IMG/VR virus record: IMGVR_UViG_3300006802_000663
Coordinates: 1-21,971 of that record
Reading direction: 5' to 3' (one strand)
Source: a virus
DNA: 21,971 nt
The position numbers were made by a program, and so were the translations under genes. Below, one piece after another: positions 1 through 7,177 of the stretch (position 1 is the first letter of the stretch; every line of letters starts with the position of its first letter). The notes beneath the pieces were generated by a model, which was given only the letters and a program-made list of their open reading frames with translations, was not told the origin of the DNA and ran no database searches.

Positions 1-4
1 AAGA

Positions 5-145
5 TTAACGCTTACCGCCTTGGCCATTGTGCCGTCGGCCGTGGATTTTCCACCGCCGGTCGTGCTTGTTGGTCGTCTTACGATAGCGCCCCGGCCGCCG
101 AGAACGCTTCGGCGGCATGTAGGAAGAATCGACTTTCTTAGCCAC
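5..145 (-). CDS. Small, highly basic protein (46 aa), unknown function
   Basis: A 46-residue open frame starts at a GTG that overlaps the stop of the ribbon-helix-helix gene and ends in TAA at the window edge. GAGGAG lies about 10 bases upstream of the GTG. An in-frame ATG at codon 10 is an alternative start. The product is extremely basic, with repeated Arg/Lys pairs (KRSRR, DRRWK, GRRH), several His and Gly, and no acidic residue after Asp29. This composition fits a nucleic-acid-binding or ribosomal-like peptide, but I do not recognise a family. It is probably co-transcribed and translationally coupled with the gene before it. The small size keeps confidence moderate. Confidence 0.5.
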   Translation of the reverse strand: MAKKVDSSYMPPKRSRRPGRYRKTTNKHDRRWKIHGRRHNGQGGKR

Positions 146-299
146 GGGCGCGCCGCTCCTCTTTTAGGATTTCCCGGTACGCCTCGAACATGATACGCAG
201 TTGACCGCTGATCGTGCGGCCTTGGTCGCGCGCCATGATCTTGATCTCTCGGTATACCTCGATGGGCACGAGGATCGATTTCCACTTCGTTGTATCCAT
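138..299 (-). CDS. Ribbon-helix-helix (Arc/CopG-like) small DNA-binding protein
   Basis: A 53-residue protein with a textbook AGGAGG (305-310) five bases before its ATG. The layout is that of a ribbon-helix-helix repressor: a short beta strand with alternating hydrophobics (KSILVPIE, residues 7-14), a first helix (VYREIKIMARDQG), then a second helix opening with Thr-Ile-Ser (TISGQLRIMFEAYREILK). Family members bind short palindromic operators as dimers or tetramers and often autoregulate. It has its own promoter (324-351), and an inverted repeat between the -10 and the ribosome site (308-323) is a candidate operator. The fold call rests on pattern only. Its role in this phage, perhaps early-gene repression, is inferred. 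Confidence 0.75.
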   Translation of the reverse strand: MDTTKWKSILVPIEVYREIKIMARDQGRTISGQLRIMFEAYREILKEERRARG

Positions 300-307
300 C
301 TGGACCT

Positions 308-323
308 CCTACAACTGAGTAGG
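308..323. promoter_or_regulatory. Inverted repeat in the leader of the RHH gene (possible operator or SD-sequestering hairpin)
   Basis: Perfect 5-bp arms CCTAC and GTAGG flank a 6-base centre (aactga on the plus strand). The repeat lies between the -10 box and the Shine-Dalgarno sequence and overlaps the latter. It could be a binding site for the RHH protein itself or an RNA hairpin that masks the ribosome site. The arms are short, so chance occurrence is possible. Confidence 0.4.
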
Positions 324-351
324 AATATATACGATATGACGCGCCCGTCAA
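324..351 (-). promoter_or_regulatory. Sigma-70-type promoter for the RHH/basic-protein pair
   Basis: On the minus strand TTGACG (346-351) is followed after 16 bases by TATATT (324-329), close to the bacterial housekeeping consensus at correct spacing. It sits directly after the U-tract of the terminator that ends the replication operon, so the short downstream pair has an independent transcript. The -35 and spacer share TTGACG-N8-ATATCG with the other minus-strand promoter at 7190-7218. Confidence 0.65.
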
Positions 352-352
352 G

Positions 353-382
353 AAAAAACCCCGCCGAATTTCTTCGGCGGGG
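353..382 (-). terminator. Rho-independent terminator of the replication operon
   Basis: A perfect 10-bp stem, CCCCGCCGAA (359-368) with TTCGGCGGGG (373-382), encloses a 4-base loop. On the minus strand it is followed by six T residues (353-358 read as the complement). It lies 43 bases past the stop of the DNA polymerase gene, in the orientation needed to end leftward transcription. Confidence 0.9.
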
Positions 383-424
383 AGTTTAGGGAGGAGCCAT
401 GATGGGGGAGCCGCGCTGGCACAG

Positions 425-2317
425 CTATGCGGCCTCCCCCCAACTTGGTCCTATCTCTATATCACACAAACTCGGCACTTCCAAGGGCACCGCCGACTTC
501 ATTATCTTGGCGATCTCCATCGCTTCGTCCATGTCCTGCACCGACATCGCGATCTCGTCGTGTATCTGGATCAGCGGAATTCGGCCTGTGGCGTAAATGT
601 CCACCATCGCCTTCTTCGTCATGTCGGCGGCGGACGCTTGGATCAGCCGGTTCAGCGCCTTGTAGGTGTAGGCGCGCTTGAGACGGGTGGTATCGCCGTA
701 CTCTTGAATCGCCTCTCGGTACGGCAGCGCCTTGTTCATGCCAAAGGAGGCTGGTTCCCACAGGTCGAAACGGCACTTACGCCCGAGGATCGAGCGGATC
801 GAGCCGCTGCTCGACTTGTCGTCAAGCCTGTTCATCACGCCGTTCATCAGGCCCTTAACGAAAGGAACGCGGTCGTGATACTGGCGGATCAAAGATTTTG
901 CCTCGTCCACGGAGATGTCTAGCTCGTCCGCCAGCTTGTTGACGCCCATGCCGTACATCATGCCGAGGTTAATCGTCTTGGCCTGCTTGCGGGCTATCTT
1001 TGCCATCTCGGCGACCATTGTATGGAAGTCTGTGCTGGGGTCCTCGTTGTAGCGCGACACAAACTCAGACGCGCCGGTCAATTCGACTCCTTTGCTCCGC
1101 CCATAGACGTGTGCGTAGTGCACGAGGATACGTGGCTCTTGCTGCGAGAAATCGATAGCCGCCCACTGCTGCTCTTCTTCCGGCAGGAAGAGCGAGCGGA
1201 TCATGGGTCCCAGCTCTGGATCGCGGGCCGGGATTTGTTGCAAATTCGGGTTGTTCATCGAAATACGGCCCGACACCGTGCCGCCGTCATCCGACCTGAT
1301 CTGGTTAATGTGCGCGTGGATACGGCCGTCGCTATGACAGTGCGACAGGATAGTCGAGATGAACGTGCCGCTGACCTTGTTGAGATTACGCGCTCTGGTT
1401 ATGAGGCGCGGAAGCTCGTGAGGATGGTCTGACAGGAACGCCTTTGTGAAGGACGGCGCGCCCTTCTCTGTCTTCGGGTAGTCGATACCGACCGCATCGA
1501 ACGCCTTCGACAGAGACTGGGCTGCCCATATCTCGATGTTGGCCCCGGTCAGTTCCTTGATCTGCTTCATCACAGCCTGCTCCTGTTTCAGGATGTGATT
1601 TCTGGTCCGTTCCGCGCGGTCCAAGTCCACTCGGACGCCGCGCCACGTCATGTCGATCAGGACGGGGAGCAGATCGAGTTCGAGATTGGCAATCGGCCAA
1701 AGCTCTTCCTTGCCGAGTTCCACGGAGAAATAGGACCAGAGTTCCAGCGCCAACTGGGCGTCGTTCTCTGCGTAGGGGCCGACGAACTGGGCCGGCATCT
1801 TCCACATTTCTGCTTTTGGATCGAGGCCGAATTCCCGAGCGGCCTCTATCAGGCCCTTCTCCGATTTAGTCTTGTTGAGATAGTCGTAGCTCAACGAGTT
1901 GAGGGAGTAGCTGAAACGGTTTTCGTCAAGAAGGGACGCGATGACCATCGTGTCGATGATGCGGCCGTTTAGGGTGAAACCCATTCGGCGTATCCAGCCG
2001 GCGTCGTACTGGGCGTTGTGCATGATCTTGTCGGCGGGACACTCGAAAACCCTTTTGAGCCACTTGCCAATCACGCGCTCGTCCACGTTTCCGCCGCCGA
2101 GATCACGCACAGGGACATAGCCGCGCCAATCTTCTGTAGCGATGGCGTAGCCCACCACCTCGCCGTTCCCCGTGGCCCAGCCGGGGCCACGCGTCTTGAT
2201 GTCGGGGTCTCTCGTTTCGACATCGATTGCGATGCGCTTCGCCTGCGTTAGGTCAGGATATTCAGCGTGGGGGACCCACTCGGATTTCGGCGGGAACATG
2301 GCCATTTGAAGGGTCAT
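425..2317 (-). CDS. Family A DNA polymerase with 3'-5' exonuclease domain
   Basis: A 630-residue replicative polymerase of the PolA/T7 gp5 type. The N-terminal proofreading exonuclease has DVET (Asp32, Glu34), a second motif HNAQYD (to Asp105) and YAENDA (Tyr182, Asp186), so it should be active. The polymerase domain carries motif A AAIDFSQQEPR (Asp389), motif B with Arg443, Lys447 and Tyr455, and motif C IHDE (His586-Asp587-Glu588). There is no 5'-nuclease domain, as is usual for phage enzymes of this size. The residue equivalent to E. coli Phe762 is Leu451. The start overlaps the upstream gene by ATGA. It is the last gene of the replication operon, just before a strong terminator. Confidence 0.97.
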   Translation of the reverse strand: MTLQMAMFPPKSEWVPHAEYPDLTQAKRIAIDVETRDPDIKTRGPGWATGNGEVVGYAIATEDWRGYVPVRDLGGGNVDERVIGKWLKRVFECPADKIMHNAQYDAGWIRRMGFTLNGRIIDTMVIASLLDENRFSYSLNSLSYDYLNKTKSEKGLIEAAREFGLDPKAEMWKMPAQFVGPYAENDAQLALELWSYFSVELGKEELWPIANLELDLLPVLIDMTWRGVRVDLDRAERTRNHILKQEQAVMKQIKELTGANIEIWAAQSLSKAFDAVGIDYPKTEKGAPSFTKAFLSDHPHELPRLITRARNLNKVSGTFISTILSHCHSDGRIHAHINQIRSDDGGTVSGRISMNNPNLQQIPARDPELGPMIRSLFLPEEEQQWAAIDFSQQEPRILVHYAHVYGRSKGVELTGASEFVSRYNEDPSTDFHTMVAEMAKIARKQAKTINLGMMYGMGVNKLADELDISVDEAKSLIRQYHDRVPFVKGLMNGVMNRLDDKSSSGSIRSILGRKCRFDLWEPASFGMNKALPYREAIQEYGDTTRLKRAYTYKALNRLIQASAADMTKKAMVDIYATGRIPLIQIHDEIAMSVQDMDEAMEIAKIMKSAVPLEVPSLCDIEIGPSWGEAA

Positions 2318-2571
2318 ACCAATTCCCCGCCGAGGGCTGAATAGCCGCAGATATCAATCCAAGAGTCGTCATGGTCAGGGCTCTTTGCGAGCCGCGCCAT
2401 CTTCACCCCGATCATACACAGAGCTACTTCTTTGGTGGTGACCGGTCTATTGAGGATGACGGACCAGATGTCGGCGATATCCATGAAATTTTTTTGGGCA
2501 TCACCGTAATCCTTGTTTCGGTCGTGGTTAATCAAACGACCCGCTTCCGACAAGAACTCATCTCTGGTCAT
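2314..2571 (-). CDS. DUF6378-like small phage protein
   Basis: An 85-residue, mostly helical protein overlapping the genes on both sides by ATGA, so translation of helicase, this gene and polymerase is probably coupled. Recognisable features are NKDYGDAQKNF near residue 20, IWSVILN, a KMARL segment and HDDSWIDICGY near the C-terminus. I associate this pattern with the DUF6378 family found in many tailed phages near replication genes. The acidic/His pattern faintly recalls all-alpha NTP pyrophosphohydrolases of the MazG type, but I cannot show a complete metal site. Biochemical function is unknown. Confidence 0.75.
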   Translation of the reverse strand: MTRDEFLSEAGRLINHDRNKDYGDAQKNFMDIADIWSVILNRPVTTKEVALCMIGVKMARLAKSPDHDDSWIDICGYSALGGELV

Positions 2572-4079
2572 ATGTTGTAGCTCCGGCTGTAATCTTCTGG
2601 TTCTACGAGGAACAGGTTTTCTTTTGTACGGGTTACCCCTACGTAGAAGACCCTGTGTAGATCATCCGCATCGACTTGTGCGGCAGCCTCGGCGGCAGGT
2701 GACAAATCGGTCAGTAGAACGACATTGTCAGCTTCGCCACCTTTTGATCCGTGGATCGTGGATATTGTGATACGGGGAGGAGCATTGAACTTTTCCCCTC
2801 GGCGCAGTAGCGCCACAATATAAGCTCGTTCTCGATCCGGCAACAAATCCATAGCGTCGTGCCAAATCATATCGCGATCTGCCAGAAGGCCGTGATGCGT
2901 GATCAGCGTTTCGAGATCGACGGCGGCGTCATCTTCGAGCGTGGTCAGTTTCTTGAAACCGCGTTGTATCCGGTCGCCTGTAGACATGAAGCTGTAGACG
3001 ATACGGGCTTCGGCCCCCGTAATTTTGTAGTCCTTCCGCAGGCGCTCCCATGCGTTGACCGCCGTGCTTATCTTCTCGGGAATGGACCGACGGCCGCGAT
3101 CATAGAACAGCAGACCGAGACCCCTTAGCTCTCCCGCAATCGAGTTGAGCATGTAACCGGCCTGCGCGAGGATCAGCCACGTGCCCTCGTGCATGTCAAT
3201 TTCCGACACCGTGGACACACGCTGGATGCGGCCCTTCTCGGGGCGCGGTCTATACTTCTTGGGATATCGGCGCACGATGCGCTTGGCGATGGTGTCCGCG
3301 ATCTCGTGCACGGCCCACGGCACGCGGTAGGACTGTTCGAGGACCTCGGCGCTACCTTCGAGATTGATGAAGTGGTCAACGTCTGCGCCGGCCCACCGGA
3401 AGATAGCTTGATCATCGTCACCAGCGGCGTACATCCGCTCAGAATGGGCGTCCAGTATGTGGGCGATGTCCCACTGTAGTGGGGACAGGTCCTGCGCCTC
3501 ATCGAGGAACGTCAGCTTGAACTTCGGGCAGACCTGCGCTTGCTGCTCTATGAAGACACTCAGCATGTCCGTGAAATCGTAAAGCCCGAACTTGTTCTTG
3601 TACTCGGTCAGGGCCTGAGAAACGAACTGGACGAGGTTCCAGTCCTCCCACAGGTTGCTGCTGTTGTACTGCTCGCGCAACTCCACTTTTCTCAGGCGCG
3701 CCAGACTGATGAGGCTCAGAATCGGATCGTTCATCTTCATGTTGAAGATATCGTCGTCCGCAGAGTCCGCTACGTTACGAAACGAGTATCCGATCACTGC
3801 CGCTAGGTCACGGTAGTGGTTTGCCTGCATGACCTGTTCTGTCCGGATGCCAGCACGAGCCAATGCCAGACTATGTATCGTCCGGAAGAAAGGCAGGTCC
3901 TTATCCGGGTCGAGGTTGAAGCGGGATGCTGCCCGCTCCTTTGCCTCGTTAGCTGCTTTCCGCGTGAAGGCAAGAAACGCTATGCTGTCTGGCCGGATGC
4001 CGCTCGCCAGAGCGTCATCCACCATATTAAGCAGCGTCGTTGTCTTCCCTGTTCCCGGTGGTCCGAATATTCGGAACAT
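2568..4079 (-). CDS. UvrD/Rep-like superfamily 1 DNA helicase
   Basis: A 503-residue ATP-dependent helicase. Visible motifs in order are Walker A GPPGTGKTTT (residues 6-15), Ia AFTRKAANEAKER (37-49), Walker B DEAQD (193-197), III GDDDQAIFRWAGAD (220-233), IV QSYRVP (249-254), V STIHGSKGGE (440-449) and VI FYVGVTRTKENL (478-489). It is shorter than UvrD (about 720 aa) and begins almost at the Walker A motif. That fixes the start at 4079, supported by AAAAGGA eight bases upstream. Its 5' end overlaps the small HTH gene by 53 bases in another frame. Within this primase-polymerase operon it is a candidate replicative or recombination helicase. Confidence 0.95.
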   Translation of the reverse strand: MFRIFGPPGTGKTTTLLNMVDDALASGIRPDSIAFLAFTRKAANEAKERAASRFNLDPDKDLPFFRTIHSLALARAGIRTEQVMQANHYRDLAAVIGYSFRNVADSADDDIFNMKMNDPILSLISLARLRKVELREQYNSSNLWEDWNLVQFVSQALTEYKNKFGLYDFTDMLSVFIEQQAQVCPKFKLTFLDEAQDLSPLQWDIAHILDAHSERMYAAGDDDQAIFRWAGADVDHFINLEGSAEVLEQSYRVPWAVHEIADTIAKRIVRRYPKKYRPRPEKGRIQRVSTVSEIDMHEGTWLILAQAGYMLNSIAGELRGLGLLFYDRGRRSIPEKISTAVNAWERLRKDYKITGAEARIVYSFMSTGDRIQRGFKKLTTLEDDAAVDLETLITHHGLLADRDMIWHDAMDLLPDRERAYIVALLRRGEKFNAPPRITISTIHGSKGGEADNVVLLTDLSPAAEAAAQVDADDLHRVFYVGVTRTKENLFLVEPEDYSRSYNI

Positions 4080-4206
4080 TCTGAGTCCTTTTCTTGCTAA
4101 CGATCTGGCGCACGCGCTCGCGCGTCAGCCCAAACCGCTTGCCAATGGCTGACAGGGTCATGAGTTCATTTTTCCAGAGATGAACGATCTCCTCGTCCCT
4201 ATTCAT
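4027..4206 (-). CDS. Stand-alone sigma-70 region-4-like HTH protein (59 aa)
   Basis: The ATG at 4206 overlaps the primase stop as TGATG, giving 59 residues that end inside the helicase gene. Residues 17-38 (TLSAIGKRFGLTRERVRQIVSK) closely resemble the helix-turn-helix of sigma-70 region 4.2, which contacts the -35 element: a TL.EIG..FG.TRERIRQI pattern. Regions 2 and 3 are absent, so it cannot be a complete sigma factor. The C-terminus (residues 45-59) is polar and probably disordered. Possible roles are a transcription modulator acting on promoters or host RNA polymerase, or a generic small HTH DNA-binding protein. Longer reading upstream of 4206 lies out of frame inside the primase and is not real. 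Confidence 0.75.
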   Translation of the reverse strand: MNRDEEIVHLWKNELMTLSAIGKRFGLTRERVRQIVSKKRTQNVPNIRTTGNREDNDAA

Positions 4207-5735
4207 CAGAAAGGAACCTCCTCGTCGTTGAAGTTTGGTCCATCGAACTCGATGTCGGCGAAGCCGTATGCCGGGATCGCCCAGACACGGATAGGCCGCC
4301 CCTTGATCTTCAGTAGGACGCTCTGACCGTTTATGTCGCGCAGGCGCTGGGCAATCTTGTGGCTCTTGAACTCGAAGAATTTGTTCTTCCGCAGATGCGC
4401 CTCGAAGTCGCGCAAGCGGAAGTAGGTGATCTTCTGCTCCTCGTCGGTCCAAGGCCGGCGGAGCAGAATCTCTTCCCTGTCTTGAGCCTGCTGTAGGTGA
4501 CGGCAGAACTCTTCGAGGTAATCGTAGAATTGACCGTTAATGCTGGCATCCTCGGCGACCTCTACGATAGCGCTTTCGTTGTCGCGCATCTCGGTCATCA
4601 GGGTGCCTATACGCGCTTCCCAGTTCTGCTTGCTCATTGTGCCGGGCATGAAGTTTAGCTGCTCCATGCAGGCGCGCTGGAAGGCCTTCTGTTCGATTAG
4701 AGCGTCTGTGTCGAGTTCGAGCGGCTCACCGTTCACGTCTATGAACCAGACGGGCGGTGCCGAGTTGTACTTCCGCAGATTGCCGACAAGGGCGTTCTGC
4801 GCGCCGCCCCCTACACCAAACTTTCGCGTGCGGCAGAGAACCTTATCGCAGTGGGCGTTGATCGGCGCATCGCTGCATTTATATGCGTAGTCCTTGCGGC
4901 CTAGCTGTTTGGCGATGATGTTGACTTCGCTGAGAGGAAGCGGTGGCTCAAGATACGTGAGGTTATACGTGAGGATTTCCGTTTCCCAGCTATCAGGGAA
5001 CGCCTTGCGGAGGTAGACGCCGATATTGAACAGGCCGTTGTTGCGGCCGCCCTCGCTGATCTTATTCGCGCAGATTATCTGTAGACACGGCGGCGCGCCT
5101 GTCCAAGACGACTGACTGTCGTCCGTGATCTGTAAGGCGAGAAGCGCCTCTGGTGTTAGGGCGTGAGCCTCGTACAGCGAGAAGAATTCATCGAGCGTCG
5201 CCGCCGTGCCGTCATCGTTGATGGCATAACGGAGGCCTTCCTCCGCATTGAAGTAAGGCAGGTTCAGGAAGTTTCCGACATCGCCACGGTCCAACCGCAG
5301 GGCGACCTGCTTGGGGAAAATCTCGCTGCCGCCATACCCCAGCGCCGCCGAAACCTGCTGTAAGGTCGTCTGCATATCCTTGGCCGATACCCGGCCACGG
5401 ATGAATACGAAACAATGCGCGCCGCCTGACTTCGAGCGACACACGATGATCGGCAGCTTCATGCGCCGAATCTTCTCGACAAGCAGCTTGTGATCGAGGG
5501 GATACTGGTCGATGTCGATGCAGCCCCACCGACATTCGTTATTCTCGTCAATAGGAATTATGCCAAGCGAGCGTTTGCCAGCGAGGTGTTCCTCCCAAGT
5601 GCGCGCGGTCCGTGGTTCACGGACGATACCGGCTCTTCCCGTATTTTTGCCATTCGCAGCAGTCTTCTCGATGACGAACGTGCCATGCGCGGCCTGAAGA
5701 CCGTCGAAAATGGCAGCAAATTTTTCTGCTGACAT
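4206..5735 (-). CDS. Archaeo-eukaryotic-type DNA primase (AEP/TOTE-like) with C-terminal extension
   Basis: A 509-residue protein. Its N-terminal half fits the AEP primase fold: catalytic CIDIDQYP (Asp74, Asp76), the SKSGGAHCF motif (101-109, His107), then SEIFPKQ (137-143) and GNFLNLPYF (154-162). This pattern is typical of phage and TOTE-system primases. Around residues 229-310 lies a primase C-terminal-like segment with a Cys/His cluster (Cys287, His295, Cys296, Cys301) and CRTRKFGVGG, possibly a zinc site. Residues 330-509 are unassigned and have no Walker A, so no helicase is fused. The last residues, DEEVPF, copy the acidic tip of bacterial SSB. The start codon follows a hairpin and a weak GGGG ribosome site. 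It likely primes synthesis for the polymerase in this operon. Confidence 0.88.
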   Translation of the reverse strand: MSAEKFAAIFDGLQAAHGTFVIEKTAANGKNTGRAGIVREPRTARTWEEHLAGKRSLGIIPIDENNECRWGCIDIDQYPLDHKLLVEKIRRMKLPIIVCRSKSGGAHCFVFIRGRVSAKDMQTTLQQVSAALGYGGSEIFPKQVALRLDRGDVGNFLNLPYFNAEEGLRYAINDDGTAATLDEFFSLYEAHALTPEALLALQITDDSQSSWTGAPPCLQIICANKISEGGRNNGLFNIGVYLRKAFPDSWETEILTYNLTYLEPPLPLSEVNIIAKQLGRKDYAYKCSDAPINAHCDKVLCRTRKFGVGGGAQNALVGNLRKYNSAPPVWFIDVNGEPLELDTDALIEQKAFQRACMEQLNFMPGTMSKQNWEARIGTLMTEMRDNESAIVEVAEDASINGQFYDYLEEFCRHLQQAQDREEILLRRPWTDEEQKITYFRLRDFEAHLRKNKFFEFKSHKIAQRLRDINGQSVLLKIKGRPIRVWAIPAYGFADIEFDGPNFNDEEVPF

Positions 5736-5752
5736 CTCAACCCCGAGAGAGT

Positions 5753-5774
5753 AGCGGGGGCTGTCGCCCCCGCT
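5753..5774 (-). other. GC-rich stem-loop between the SSB-like and primase genes
   Basis: Nine-base arms AGCGGGGGC (5753-5761) and GCCCCCGCT (5766-5774) flank a 4-base loop. It lies 6 bases after the stop of the SSB-like gene. On the minus strand no T-tract follows, so it is not a standard intrinsic terminator. It may reduce read-through, protect upstream mRNA or tune the primase level. Confidence 0.6.
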
Positions 5775-5780
5775 TTATGA

Positions 5781-6560
5781 TCAGAACGGCACGTCGTCGT
5801 TATTGACGGTACGAGTCTCGCTCTCGTGCTTTACGACGACATCGCCGGAAAGCACGCTCTCAGAGAACGCCTTCGCACGGAGGTAAACGGCCATGTCCTC
5901 GACCGGCCCTTCGCGCGACATCTCCCAGCCATGCCAAGAACCCTTCGAGTTCTCTTCGCTGGCAGACTTGACACGATACACGTGGCTGAAGCGCGGCGGC
6001 GTGAACGGGCCGTTCTTCCCCTGCATCGTCAACGACTGGATCATGGAGTTCCATTTTCGGCTCTTCTTTAGCTGCGTGGACTTCATCGCCATGAGCGCCG
6101 TCTCGACGGTGCCGTCATCGTTGAGGATCAGCACGAAATGCTGATGCGTCTCCTCAATGTACTCACCGCCGCCGCCGACAACGTATTCCTTGTTGTCATC
6201 CGGCGACCGCTGCGTCTTGGGGATATTATCCCCCGGCGCGTAGATAGCCGACGGCGCTCCACTTCCAGAGCCTCGGGGCGCCCACTGGATGAACCGACGC
6301 ATGTAGGCACACGGGATAACACGGACACCGTCCTTGCCCTTGTACACCGCACCGGACACGGTGTTGTAGATGTCGCCCTTACGCGCTTCCTCAAGCTCGT
6401 CAAGGATGGGGTCAAGCCCTGACAGAATTTTGAGGAACGGCAGGGCGAGGTCATCGACACCCATGTTCTGGTTGCCGGCACCAGCATCTGCCTCAAACAT
6501 CGACGCATCGAATACTGCGACAGCGTTCTCTTCCTTCTTCGCAACCTGTTGCGTAGCCAT
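5781..6560 (-). CDS. Putative phage ssDNA-binding protein with SSB-like acidic tail
   Basis: 259 residues from the ATG at 6560, chosen because AGAGGAG lies about 9 bases upstream and the next gene ends one base before; a longer in-frame reading would run through that gene. The N-terminus is acidic and flexible, followed by DDLALPFLKILSGLDP (36-51), a beta-rich core with GDIYNT, VRVIPC and FVLILNDDG (142-150), and an acidic linker ending NNDDVPF. The tip matches the conserved C-terminus of bacterial SSB (DDIPF), which recruits partner proteins. I cannot show an OB fold from sequence alone. The position beside primase and polymerase supports the role. An alternative is an uncharacterised replication accessory protein. 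Confidence 0.7.
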   Translation of the reverse strand: MATQQVAKKEENAVAVFDASMFEADAGAGNQNMGVDDLALPFLKILSGLDPILDELEEARKGDIYNTVSGAVYKGKDGVRVIPCAYMRRFIQWAPRGSGSGAPSAIYAPGDNIPKTQRSPDDNKEYVVGGGGEYIEETHQHFVLILNDDGTVETALMAMKSTQLKKSRKWNSMIQSLTMQGKNGPFTPPRFSHVYRVKSASEENSKGSWHGWEMSREGPVEDMAVYLRAKAFSESVLSGDVVVKHESETRTVNNDDVPF

Positions 6561-6561
6561 G

Positions 6562-7140
6562 TTACTTGCTCCTCTTGATAGTAGCGCGCTGTCCAACGAA
6601 TGCGCCGAAAAGTTCCATTGGGAATTCATCCCCATTCTCGCAGCGCTCTTTGACGAAAGCGCGTAGCGTTTGGGGGTGAATTTCTGTCTTTTGTTCGGGC
6701 AGGTAGCCCTGCTGCTCTGCGAACGACGCAAACGCGCTAGCTTGGTCATCCTCGCCGCGCCCGAACGAACACGTGACTGAGTTCTTGATGATATCGTCAT
6801 AGCCGTTCTCCCTTAGCCAATCGTAGGCCGCTGGCCTGTTATCGACCAAGATCGAAGCGCCGTATGTCGGTCGGACCTCTATCTGAGACCCGTCATCGAG
6901 AGCCAGCTTGGAGAGACCCATCTCGGAGAAGATGTTAGGAAGCTCCTCGTCTGTCAGCTTGAGCATCAGACGCTTTTCTTCCTTGAGCAGAGCCTCAAGC
7001 TCGGCTATCCTTATCTCCTTGTCCCGGATTTCTCTCGCCAAGCGAGCTACCGTAGTTAGCTCTCCTTGGTCGATCTTATCTACGGAAGAGGCGGCCGTAG
7101 CCTCAAAGTCCTCTTCCATCTGTGACAGAATGTCTGTCAT
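6562..7140 (-). CDS. Conserved phage protein with N-terminal coiled coil, first gene of the replication operon
   Basis: 192 residues; GAAGGAG lies six bases upstream of the ATG. Residues 25-65 form a charged heptad-rich coiled coil (REIRDKEIRIAELEALLKEE). The C-terminal part is globular, with YDWLRENGYDDIIKN (106-120), FGRGED (126-131) and IHPQTLRAFVKER (154-166). This arrangement is familiar from phage early regions, but I cannot assign a function. It is first in the leftward transcript and one base upstream of the ssDNA-binding candidate, so the two are likely made together and may interact. Confidence 0.85.
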   Translation of the reverse strand: MTDILSQMEEDFEATAASSVDKIDQGELTTVARLAREIRDKEIRIAELEALLKEEKRLMLKLTDEELPNIFSEMGLSKLALDDGSQIEVRPTYGASILVDNRPAAYDWLRENGYDDIIKNSVTCSFGRGEDDQASAFASFAEQQGYLPEQKTEIHPQTLRAFVKERCENGDEFPMELFGAFVGQRATIKRSK

Positions 7141-7177
7141 TGCAGTCTCCTTCGTCGTTAAAGGCTCCTGTCGGGCC

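Noticed and set aside
4207-4452. The longer leftward reading upstream of the 59-aa HTH gene
   Set aside because: It lies wholly inside the primase gene in another frame; the sigma-like part begins at the ATG at 4206 that overlaps the primase stop.
6561-6800. N-terminal extension of the SSB-like protein to a start at 6800
   Set aside because: It would run through the upstream coiled-coil gene; the ATG at 6560 has a good AGAGGAG and the extension is basic, low-quality sequence.
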